A DNA stretch of 12,420 nucleotides from assembly GCA_030673355.1 (NCBI GenBank), contig DAOVJF010000025.1, positions 1 to 12,420 of the forward strand. Direction: 5' to 3'. Numbering within the stretch: the first letter of the stretch is position 1; each line of letters starts with the position of its first letter. The stretch is from Planctomycetota bacterium (GTDB taxonomy: Bacteria; JAJVIF01; JAPKYR01). This document shows positions 1-6,650 of this stretch, one piece after another. Made by a program: the position numbers and the translations under genes. Under the pieces are notes generated by a model that searched no databases, was not told the origin of the DNA, and saw only the letters and a program-made list of their open reading frames with translations.

Positions 1-1764
1 GCTTACCTGATCGGTAATTACGAAATCTGGGTTTTCGATGTGGCCGATCCCGGAAATCCAATACTAATTAGCAATATTGAGGCCCTTGGCCCCTGGTATG
101 CCGACTTCCAGTACCCATATTGTTATGGACTTAGGAACCAGTGGTCGAGTAGTGAGAATCAATTGGATCTGATTGATTTCTCTGACCCGTTCAATCCCAT
201 AGTTCACGAGGACGTATTGCATTTCACGGGACACACGGGTTCTGGGATTTGCATGGATGAACAATACCTGTATATCACGCACGAGCCTGCCATTGACTGC
301 GAGATTCAAATTTTTGATTATGCAACAAATCCCACAGCCCCGACCCATGTAACTGACATAGCCACCACAATGCCCCCGCAAGTGATGGCCGTAACTGAAA
401 TTCCGACATATGGAAAATACCTGATAGCCGGTGGATATACGGAACTGTGGGCCTACTCGATTGAAAATCTGTCATCAATTCTCGAAGTTCCCTCTTATGC
501 ATTGACTGATTCGACCGGCGTTAACAGTATCGCCTGTGATGATGAAACTATTTATGTTATGTACCATACGGGCGCATGGAACTTCTGGTTCTATACGTTG
601 CAGCTTGATGACTTTGGTTTGAATCTCGTGTACTTCGATAAAATCGACCTGACTTTCTCTGCATATTCAATTCTGCTCGATGAGCCTTATTTGTACCTGG
701 GTGGCGGTGATGGCTTGTCAGTGTTTGATGTTTCCACACCCACTGCGCCCGTGTTCGACAATTCATACGAGCTGATCTCATATGGAAGATCACTGGCTCA
801 ATCGGGTGATACTCTTTGTATTATTCCCGGCGGTGCAGGATTGGAGTTTTTCAACGTGGCCGACCCCACATCGCCTTTCCATTATCCTTATTTACCGGTA
901 TGTAACAAACCTGAAGATATAGCTGTTATCGGGGATTACCTGTTCGTAGCGGACATTGCAAAGGATTTTGGAACGATACTTACACTGGATATCTCGGATC
1001 CTGCAAACGCTTTTGTCGCCGCAAGTTTCACAACACCGGATCTGGTGGATTATATCGATGCGTACGGGACCACTCTTCTGATCACATACTACGATGTTAC
1101 TGAGAATTTTATGCTTCTGGATGCATCGAATCCTCTTAACTTGAGCGTGATGACTTTTCATACAGTTACAGATTCAATAAATTCGATCAAATTAACAGCC
1201 GATGCCATATATATTGGCACCAGCTTCCCAGAAGTTCTTGTGTTTGATTATTCGGTCTTTCCCCCGGTCAACATGGGAGGAATAATGCTGTCCGATACTC
1301 CCATTGAAATGACCACAGGGCTTGATCACCTGTACGTCACGACATACAGCGGGATCGAAATCCTGTCTCTGACCAATCCACTGAGTCCGGGATATGAAGG
1401 AGTGTACACGCCCACCGATGACCAGGAGATGTGTGAGGTTGCCGGAGAATACCTTTATATTACGGGTGACAGCACACTCGAGATCGCTAGCCTGGCAGAC
1501 CCGTCAAATCCGGTTTTCGAAGCTTCTCTCGAAGTTACCGCTACTTACGACATTGATGAACTGGCAATCGACGGTCAGTACGTTTATGTAACCGGCTATG
1601 AAACCCCAATCTATGCGATTCAAAGGCTGCCTTTCGATGCACCAACTTTTTCTTGCTTCATACACGAAATCGATGATTACAGCTGCGAAAAATTAATCGC
1701 CCACGAGGGATTTCTGTATGAGATGAACGAGTACGAGGGAGTGCAGATATACGATTTATACTGA
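1..1764 (+). CDS. LVIVD-repeat beta-propeller protein, 5' end outside window
   Basis: The reading frame is open from base 1, so the gene starts upstream; about 587 residues are visible, ending at TGA 1762-1764. The GTG at base 40 is internal and sits within a normal repeat, so it is not a credible start. The protein consists of repeats of roughly 40-45 residues with the pattern 'xYLYITGxxxLxIxDxADPSNPV', e.g. LYLGGGDGLSVFDVS near 690-735 and EYLYITGDSTLEIASLADPS near 1446-1506. This matches the LVIVD repeat family (PF08309), which builds beta-propellers in secreted or surface proteins. There are no catalytic motifs, no transmembrane segment and no anchor at the C-terminus, so any signal or lipobox must be in the missing N-terminus. 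The role is unknown; carbohydrate or protein binding at the cell surface is inference from the fold. The next gene is convergent, 89 bp away. The repeat family is fairly sure; the function is not. Confidence 0.85.
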   Translation, partial: AYLIGNYEIWVFDVADPGNPILISNIEALGPWYADFQYPYCYGLRNQWSSSENQLDLIDFSDPFNPIVHEDVLHFTGHTGSGICMDEQYLYITHEPAIDCEIQIFDYATNPTAPTHVTDIATTMPPQVMAVTEIPTYGKYLIAGGYTELWAYSIENLSSILEVPSYALTDSTGVNSIACDDETIYVMYHTGAWNFWFYTLQLDDFGLNLVYFDKIDLTFSAYSILLDEPYLYLGGGDGLSVFDVSTPTAPVFDNSYELISYGRSLAQSGDTLCIIPGGAGLEFFNVADPTSPFHYPYLPVCNKPEDIAVIGDYLFVADIAKDFGTILTLDISDPANAFVAASFTTPDLVDYIDAYGTTLLITYYDVTENFMLLDASNPLNLSVMTFHTVTDSINSIKLTADAIYIGTSFPEVLVFDYSVFPPVNMGGIMLSDTPIEMTTGLDHLYVTTYSGIEILSLTNPLSPGYEGVYTPTDDQEMCEVAGEYLYITGDSTLEIASLADPSNPVFEASLEVTATYDIDELAIDGQYVYVTGYETPIYAIQRLPFDAPTFSCFIHEIDDYSCEKLIAHEGFLYEMNEYEGVQIYDLY

Positions 1765-1792
1765 TCCATTAAAGAAGAGGATAACTAACTAT

Positions 1793-1849
1793 TGATTTTG
1801 ATTGATGGCCTTATTAAACCTTGTCCTTTCCCGGACGTCCCCGCTGTCT
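1793..1849 (+). repeat. 57-bp imperfect direct repeat, copy 1
   Basis: Copy 1 begins TGATTTTGATTGATGGCC and ends CCGCTGTCT. Aligned by eye without gaps to 3768-3824 it matches at 48 of 57 positions; the first 29 bases differ at one position only. It fills most of the gap between two convergent stop codons, ending 4 bp before the stop of the 597-residue lipoprotein gene. It has no strong internal dyad, so it does not look like a terminator. Confidence 0.8.
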
Positions 1850-1853
1850 CAAA

Positions 1854-3647
1854 TCAGTAAGGGTTTATCGGACCAATATACTCATCTGCAACAACCACCT
1901 GGTCGAACCATATCCTGCTGACATGCCCGGCATCGGCCTGAGTTATATAAGTGAGGAGCCACAGGAAATTAATATTCAGATCCACATCCGAACGCCAGCG
2001 GAAACCTCCAAAAGGTTCGCCCCCGGGATCGGGGATGAAGCTGTCCCATACCCATTCCCCATTTGGGTAACCCTCACCGAGATAGCTGATACACTGTCCA
2101 TCCTTGAAGCGAAGCTGGCCGTTGATCCATAACGCCATTTCCCCGTTCGGTTCGGTGACCGGATCGTTCATTTTCATCATAAGCTCATGGCATATCCATG
2201 TTCCCATCTCCACTTCAAGGTCGGGATCGTTGATGAAATCATTACCCCAGTAATTCTCGGCCGGGCATATGCGCATCTCCATCCAGTATGTGTAGAAATC
2301 CCATCGCCATGGGTCGTAATTTCCGAATGGCTCGACACCTGTGGTAAACCTTTCATCCCCATTGGGTTTTTCACCCGCGCCACCCTGGGGCCATGGGGTC
2401 GATGGATTGTAACCTCCGGCATGGAAGAAATGATGGATAGGCCCGCAATCCGGGTCGAATTTCACATAGAATCGGATATATAACCGGTCGTAACCGGGCA
2501 GGAGTCGGCGGTAAAGGTGCGCGCCGTTTCCCTGTCCACCGGTATGTGTAACAAGGAGCGACTGGCTGCCGGAGCATCCGGGCGGTGAATGATCCGAAAA
2601 GGTCATGTTGTCAGGATTTTTCACTTCCTCCCAGATGCTGAATAATTCTTCAAGAGAACCCTCTTCGAAATTTTCCACGAAAATTACACTTGAATCATTT
2701 TCAATACCAACATCGCCCGGATAGTCACCTGAAATACCGCCGCTGATGTTAATTTGTACAATGTCATAAAGGGAAGATGCTCCGGAATCAGCTTTGATCC
2801 TTACGTTGTATTTTCCTGCCGGCGCACCCGTGTTATTGGTCAGCTCAACAGCCCATGAATTTCCTCCAAGATGAGTAAACGGGCTGAACTCCTCTCCCGT
2901 TATTTCCGGCGCTTTTAACGCCACCTCGCCGACATTAATCTGCCAGTCATACACTTCCGCCTGCAGATTTACGGTCGAGCCTTTGAAATTGAATAACGTG
3001 CCTGTCTGTGTTACGGAATCTATCGAATAAGGTTCCTCGCAATTACCGGGCAGAGAGGCATCAACGGCGAAAATAGCTGTCGGCCAGTTTGGTGGATCGG
3101 GAACGTAGATCAGGAAATTCTCTGAATGGCTGGCTCCTTCGGAAAATACCCGGCCGGATTCATCTTTCGCATATGCCCTGAATGGGTTAATTTCATATCC
3201 TCCCGGAATATCGAACAGTTCAGTCCAGTCATCGGCATTGTAAAGCAGGGGTCCGTCATCATTGGTGTAGACGATCGTCCGGACATCATATCCGCTAACG
3301 GGATACGGATTCTTAAGCGTGAGGTCAACATCGAGCATTCGTGTGACAGGATTGAAGGAGTTAAGCACTATGGTTACGCAATCATCACAGTATGGGGGCT
3401 GAAAAAGGGGAGTGATGTTGAAGTGGGTTTGTACGGTGCGCCTGGGATTTCCTGAAACGGTCAAACGGTCCGGATTGAAACACAAGTCCCACATTCCCCA
3501 AAGGAGGCGATCAGATGAAACCACCTGTTGCGATATTGGATTACCCGGCAATTCCACAGGTAACACCGGTTTCCCCTGAACACTGGCACAGCCGATGAGG
3601 ATCGGCAGGATTATTGTGGTGACTGAAATTCTTAGAAGAGAAGGCAT
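1854..3647 (-). CDS. Secreted lipoprotein: shared N-terminal beta module plus concanavalin-like C-terminal domain
   Basis: 597 residues. The ATG (complement of 3645-3647) is preceded by GGGAG (complement of 3656-3660) with 8-nt spacing. Residues 1-20 form a lipoprotein signal ending LIGC, so Cys20 is the likely lipidated residue. Residues ~43-300 are a beta-rich module homologous to that of the 1158-residue lipoprotein at 7506-10982: landmarks are LDVDLTLKNP (105-114), YDVRTI, LYNADD, ENFLI (176-180) and VYDW (232-235). Residues ~320-595 resemble concanavalin-like jelly rolls of secreted polysaccharide-active or glycan-binding proteins: LYIRFYVKFDPD (389-400), an ALWINGQL strand (505-512) and a C-terminal VVVADEYIGP (585-593). 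Distant similarity to polysaccharide lyase type folds is possible, but I cannot assign catalytic residues. It is monocistronic, convergent with the upstream propeller gene and divergent from the ars operon, and is bracketed by the 57-bp direct repeats. Export and anchoring are well supported; a carbohydrate role is inferred. Confidence 0.85.
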   Translation of the reverse strand: MPSLLRISVTTIILPILIGCASVQGKPVLPVELPGNPISQQVVSSDRLLWGMWDLCFNPDRLTVSGNPRRTVQTHFNITPLFQPPYCDDCVTIVLNSFNPVTRMLDVDLTLKNPYPVSGYDVRTIVYTNDDGPLLYNADDWTELFDIPGGYEINPFRAYAKDESGRVFSEGASHSENFLIYVPDPPNWPTAIFAVDASLPGNCEEPYSIDSVTQTGTLFNFKGSTVNLQAEVYDWQINVGEVALKAPEITGEEFSPFTHLGGNSWAVELTNNTGAPAGKYNVRIKADSGASSLYDIVQINISGGISGDYPGDVGIENDSSVIFVENFEEGSLEELFSIWEEVKNPDNMTFSDHSPPGCSGSQSLLVTHTGGQGNGAHLYRRLLPGYDRLYIRFYVKFDPDCGPIHHFFHAGGYNPSTPWPQGGAGEKPNGDERFTTGVEPFGNYDPWRWDFYTYWMEMRICPAENYWGNDFINDPDLEVEMGTWICHELMMKMNDPVTEPNGEMALWINGQLRFKDGQCISYLGEGYPNGEWVWDSFIPDPGGEPFGGFRWRSDVDLNINFLWLLTYITQADAGHVSRIWFDQVVVADEYIGPINPY

Positions 3648-3767
3648 TTTAAAATCTCCCGTAAACGAAAATTCTCATGGTTGGTATTGAGAATAACACA
3701 TTGAGCCGCTTTTGAAATTGTATTATGTCCATGATACCGAAATAAGCCGAATAATGGGGACAGTGAC

Positions 3768-3824
3768 TGATTTTGATTGATAGCCTTATTAAACCTCATC
3801 CTATTTCGGACACACCCGCTGTCT
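3768..3824 (+). repeat. 57-bp imperfect direct repeat, copy 2
   Basis: Second copy of the element at 1793-1849, in the same orientation, with 9 mismatches in 57 positions. It lies 120 bp upstream of the lipoprotein start, so the two copies enclose that gene with 1975 bp between their left ends. The conserved core TTGATTGATxGCCTTATTAA at the left and CGCTGTCT at the right are best preserved, with most changes in positions 30-47. Confidence 0.8.
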
Positions 3825-3860
3825 TAATCGCACCCGGGCAGACCGAGGAAGGAATTAAAT

Positions 3861-4066
3861 CCAATCCTGTTAAACAAAAATTGATTGGACATATTTAATA
3901 TTGATGTAGGTCGGCAAGCACGTTCGACCCGGAGAATTTTTAAGCTTGCGGGATGGAGATGTCTCACTCAGCGTGTCGACGCCATGCGTTCAGGATGCTT
4001 CGAGATTAAGACTGGCAAAAAGATGGTGTCCCTGATCTCGAATCAATAATTAATTAACAGGATTGG
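3861..4066. repeat. 13-bp inverted repeat enclosing 206 bp
   Basis: CCAATCCTGTTAA at 3861-3873 is the exact reverse complement of TTAACAGGATTGG at 4054-4066. The enclosed segment has no gene. No target-site duplication is visible outside the arms, so a miniature transposable element is only one option; the arms could equally be two separate copies of a short dispersed intergenic motif in opposite orientation. Confidence 0.45.
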
Positions 4067-4126
4067 TCTAAGGGGTGATTAAAATCTAAAACAATAGGTA
4101 ATTGTCCTTTTTTAGTTCCGGTAAAC

Positions 4127-4155
4127 TTGACAAATACAGCTTATTTGGCTATCTT
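4127..4155 (+). promoter_or_regulatory. Sigma70-type promoter of the ars operon
   Basis: A perfect -35 box TTGACA (4127-4132) is followed after exactly 17 bp by TATCTT (4150-4155), which matches TATAAT at four of six positions. Transcription should start near 4162, giving a leader of about 30 nt before the ArsR start at 4191. The -10 box lies inside the left part of an operator-like dyad, fitting repression by the first gene product. Confidence 0.8.
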
Positions 4156-4168
4156 ACCAAATAGCCAA
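4145..4168. promoter_or_regulatory. Probable ArsR operator: 8-8-8 dyad over the -10 box
   Basis: TTGGCTAT (4145-4152) and ATAGCCAA (4161-4168) form perfect 8-bp inverted arms with an 8-bp spacer. The dyad spans the -10 box and the expected start point. AT-rich dyads of this kind overlapping the promoter are the usual operator layout for ArsR/SmtB dimers, so autoregulation of the operon with release on metalloid binding is the natural inference. Confidence 0.7.
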
Positions 4169-4190
4169 TATACTCAACGGTACTCAAGAT

Positions 4191-4544
4191 ATGGACACTC
4201 AAACACAGGCTATATTCGAAGCCAGGGCAGGAATCATCAAGGCGCTCGCTCACCCGACCCGCCTGTTCATCGTCGACGAGCTCTCCCGCGGCGAAAAATG
4301 CGTCTGCGAACTGACGGAGATGATCGGAGCGGATGTGTCGACCGTCTCCAAACACCTCTCGATCCTCAAGGGCGCGGGAATGGTGACGGACAGAAAGCAG
4401 GGCTTAAATGTCTTCTATGAGCTCAAGACCCCCTGCGTACTCAACTTCCTCGACTGCATACAAGCTGTGATGGAAAACAACATGCAGGACCAGGCCAGCC
4501 TGTTCCGCTGTTCGCTAAGTGGGAATCCCAGGGGAGACGGATGA
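4191..4544 (+). CDS. arsR: ArsR/SmtB-family metalloid-responsive repressor
   Basis: 117 residues, the usual size for the family. A winged helix-turn-helix is clear: ALAHPTRLFIVDEL (18-31), the recognition region ADVSTVSKHLSILKGAGMV (47-65) and a wing around 66-78. The CVC pair (Cys37, Cys39) in GEKCVCEL sits where classical ArsR proteins carry the As(III)-binding cysteines of helix alpha3. Further cysteines at 82, 89 and 107 may complete or add a thiol site, so the ligand could be arsenite, an organoarsenical or another soft metal. The start chosen is the ATG 29 nt after the expected transcription start; its Shine-Dalgarno is weak, perhaps to keep repressor low. The stop overlaps the permease start (ATGA), indicating translational coupling. 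It most likely represses its own operon through the dyad at 4145-4168. Confidence 0.92.
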   Translation: MDTQTQAIFEARAGIIKALAHPTRLFIVDELSRGEKCVCELTEMIGADVSTVSKHLSILKGAGMVTDRKQGLNVFYELKTPCVLNFLDCIQAVMENNMQDQASLFRCSLSGNPRGDG

Positions 4545-5851
4545 GCTGGAAGCAGGAATGGAAACCTCTTGGCGTGTTTGCGGGGATTTTCCTGGTGTTC
4601 TTTTTCTACCCCTTTGAATCCCTTACCCCGGAGAACGCATTCGTAAGGCCAATCACCGAGGCACTCGCGCTTGCCGGGGAGTATGCGCGCGAGCATGTCA
4701 TCACCTGTCTCATACCGGCGTTTTTTATAGCCGGCGCCATCTCGGTTTTCCTGAGCAGCGAGTCGGTGATCAGATATCTCGGACCGAAGGCGAACAAGGT
4801 TCTCGCCTACACCGTTGCCTCGGTGTCCGGGACCGTTCTCGCGGTATGCTCCTGCACAATTCTTCCGCTGTTTGCCGGCATCTACCGGATGGGCGCCGGG
4901 ATCGGGCCCGCGACGGCGTTCCTCTATTCCGGCCCCGCCATAAACGTGCTCGCGATCATTCTCACCGCGAGGATCCTCGGGATCGAGATGGGAATCGCGC
5001 GCGCGGTCGGCGCGATCGTGTTCGGAATCGTGATCGGGCTTCTGATGCATGTCTTTTTCGTGAAAGATAAAGACCTGGAAGTTGTCGCGATGCAGACGGT
5101 CGATGACCAACCGTCGCGCCCGTTGTGGCAGAACGCGCTCTATTTCGCGGTAATGATCGCGATCCTGATTTTCGCAAACTGGGCGCCTCCCGCCGGAGAA
5201 TCGGGCGCATGGTCCATGGTTTACGCGTCGAAATGGATCATCACCGGACTGTTCTCACTTGTACTCGGGGTGATGCTGGTCTCCTGGTTCTCGCTCAGGT
5301 GGTGGAAAGTAGCCATCGTCGCGGTTCCGACAATTCTGCTGGCGATACTGCTGCCGGATTACCCCCTCATTTCATTCTCAGCGGCGGTTATCGGGATCTC
5401 GTGGATCACAAGCACCGATCGGGATGAAACGGCCGAGTGGTTCGAGGCGACGTGGGGATTCGCGAAGCAGATTCTCCCCCTGCTCTTCTATGGGGTTCTG
5501 ATCGCGGGAGCGCTCCTGGGACGTCCTGAACACGAAGGGCTTATCCCGTCGACCTGGATAAGCGCCCTGGTCGGGGGCAACTCGATTCTCGCGAACCTGT
5601 TCGCATCGGTAGTGGGCGCGTTCATGTACTTCGCGACGCTTACCGAGGTGCCCATCCTCCAGGGGCTCATCGGAAACGGGATGGGCAAAGGTCCTGCCCT
5701 CGCGCTGTTGCTGGCCGGTCCCGCGCTGTCTCTTCCAAACATGCTTGTGATCAGAAGCGTGATCGGCACAAAGAAAACGGTTGTCTATATTGTCCTGGTT
5801 GTCGTGATGGCGACGATCTCAGGGGTTTTTTACGGAGCATTTTTCGGATAG
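4541..5851 (+). CDS. PF03773 (DUF318) family permease, putative metalloid or heavy-metal efflux
   Basis: 436 residues with about 12-13 hydrophobic segments. The start ATG overlaps the arsR stop and has AGGGGAG at 4530-4536. Family signatures are present: CSCTILPLFAGIYRMGAG (103-120) with Cys103/Cys105 in a membrane helix, then GPATAFLYSGPAIN (122-135). The second half repeats the pattern as GPALALLLAGPALSLPN (384-400), so the two halves look like an old duplication. The family includes ArsP (efflux of trivalent organoarsenicals) and the longer SO_0444-type group annotated as Cu/Zn efflux; length and context next to a small CxxC thioredoxin fit the latter group. The substrate is not decided by sequence; ArsR control and the ArsF/ArsG neighbours favour an arsenical. 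This gene is clearly more G+C-rich than its neighbours, with many CG-rich codons around 4970-5060. Confidence 0.88.
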   Translation: MSWKQEWKPLGVFAGIFLVFFFYPFESLTPENAFVRPITEALALAGEYAREHVITCLIPAFFIAGAISVFLSSESVIRYLGPKANKVLAYTVASVSGTVLAVCSCTILPLFAGIYRMGAGIGPATAFLYSGPAINVLAIILTARILGIEMGIARAVGAIVFGIVIGLLMHVFFVKDKDLEVVAMQTVDDQPSRPLWQNALYFAVMIAILIFANWAPPAGESGAWSMVYASKWIITGLFSLVLGVMLVSWFSLRWWKVAIVAVPTILLAILLPDYPLISFSAAVIGISWITSTDRDETAEWFEATWGFAKQILPLLFYGVLIAGALLGRPEHEGLIPSTWISALVGGNSILANLFASVVGAFMYFATLTEVPILQGLIGNGMGKGPALALLLAGPALSLPNMLVIRSVIGTKKTVVYIVLVVVMATISGVFYGAFFG

Positions 5852-5858
5852 GAGCCTT

Positions 5859-6098
5859 ATGATGAAAAAGATATTCATACTCGGAGCTGGGTGTTTCAAA
5901 TGCAACAAACTGCACGAGAATGTCGAAGCTGCGATCGAGGAAACGGGCGTGGAATGTGAAGTCAGCAAGGTGTCCGATCCTGCTGCCTTTGCCGAATTCG
6001 GCGTCATGACCAGCCCCGCTCTGATTATCGACGGTGAGTTGAAAGCCGCCGGCAGGATGCTGTCGGTCGAGCAAATCAGGAAGATACTGGAAGAGTGA
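5859..6098 (+). CDS. Small CxxC thioredoxin-like protein (redox-active disulfide protein 2 family)
   Basis: 79 residues with no signal peptide, so cytosolic. The active site is GCFKC (Cys12, Cys15) directly after the first strand, and the cis-proline loop is TSPAL (Pro53), both as in the short thioredoxins of TIGR00412/PF13192. These are found in bacteria and archaea beside PF03773 permeases. There are two consecutive ATGs; AGGAG at 5850-5854 is 4 nt from the first and 7 nt from the second (5862), so the second may be the true start (78 residues). The gap to the permease is 7 bp. A likely role is thiol handling for the permease substrate or feeding electrons to the membrane protein at 6651. 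In organoarsenical operons the corresponding small partner has been called ArsE, but I cannot confirm that orthology. Confidence 0.87.
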   Translation: MMKKIFILGAGCFKCNKLHENVEAAIEETGVECEVSKVSDPAAFAEFGVMTSPALIIDGELKAAGRMLSVEQIRKILEE

Positions 6099-6102
6099 AA
6101 AT

Positions 6103-6648
6103 ATGAAAATAAATAACATTCTGTCAATCGGTCTATTGGTATTTGTGGCCATCAGTGTAGCGGTCATGATCGCTAATGCATCCCATTCGAACCAGTCGGA
6201 TGATAACGGATCGAATGAAGTACCGGCCCCAATCGAAACCGGAACGCAAGCATTGCCGACCATGACCGAGCCGGAAAATGGAACAGCCGAAACCCAGGCC
6301 TTATTGCCTGACAGGTTAACCGTGTATTATTTTCATGGCAGATCGCGTTGCGGCCCATGTACCACCCTGGAGCGGTATGCCCGCGAGGCGGTCGCAAATA
6401 ATTTTGCGGACTCGGTCGAAAACGGGACTATCGAATGGCGTGTGGTGAATATTGATCAACCTGGGAACGTAGAATTCGTTGAGAAATATTTACTCTACAC
6501 CCAATCGGTGATTGTATCGGAAATAAGGGATGGCACGGAAGTCCGCTGGAAGAATCTCGATAAAATCTGGGCTCTTGTAAATACTGAGAGTGAATATAAA
6601 ACCTATATCCATGATGAGGTAAGCGCCTGGATGGAGGATAACGGGTAG
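6103..6648 (+). CDS. arsF: ArsF-family membrane-anchored thioredoxin-like protein
   Basis: 181 residues. A single N-terminal hydrophobic segment (about 5-25) is followed by a Ser/Asn/Pro/Glu-rich linker (26-70) and a thioredoxin-like domain starting LTVYYFHGRSRCGPC, with the redox pair Cys83/Cys86. The FHG-x-x-RC-x-x-C arrangement is typical of the family annotated as ArsF, described as a subunit in reduction of nitrophenyl arsenicals together with ArsE and ArsG. The start has GGAAGAG 7 nt upstream and lies 4 bp after the preceding stop. With a short MK-type N-terminus the domain should face outside the membrane, attached by the uncleaved helix or released if cleaved. No nitroreductase flavin site is visible, so the 'nitroreductase' label should be read with care: what the sequence shows is a thiol-disulfide domain. 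Family membership is likely; substrate is inferred. Confidence 0.78.
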   Translation: MKINNILSIGLLVFVAISVAVMIANASHSNQSDDNGSNEVPAPIETGTQALPTMTEPENGTAETQALLPDRLTVYYFHGRSRCGPCTTLERYAREAVANNFADSVENGTIEWRVVNIDQPGNVEFVEKYLLYTQSVIVSEIRDGTEVRWKNLDKIWALVNTESEYKTYIHDEVSAWMEDNG

Positions 6649-6650
6649 CC

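Larger units (their letters stand above)
3648..4126. other. Intergenic region between divergent genes (no gene seen)
   Basis: About 480 bp without a convincing gene. It contains the upstream region of the 597-residue lipoprotein gene, with a small 7-bp dyad (ATTCTCA 3671-3677 / TGAGAAT 3688-3694) just ahead of its start, then the second 57-bp repeat copy (3768-3824). A 13-bp inverted repeat is spaced over 206 bp (3861-4066), with an inner 8-bp dyad TTCGAGAT (3999-4006) / ATCTCGAA (4035-4042). The part around 3905-4035 is more GC-rich than its AT-rich flanks and may be a decayed dispersed element. Frames through it are stopped repeatedly and show nothing recognisable. I could not pick a convincing minus-strand promoter. 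Confidence 0.6.

Noticed and set aside
40..42. GTG at base 40 as start of the first protein
   Set aside because: The frame is open to base 1 and the residues before it (YEIWVFDVADP) are part of a typical LVIVD repeat, so the gene continues upstream.
4415..5110. 231-codon open frame antisense to the permease
   Set aside because: It lies wholly within the arsR and permease genes, is extremely rich in Arg/Glu/Asp/His as expected from the reverse of CG-rich membrane codons, and has no recognisable domain.
5751..6263. 170-codon minus-strand open frame over the thioredoxin and arsF start
   Set aside because: It overlaps three well-supported plus-strand genes and has no family resemblance or ribosome site worth noting.
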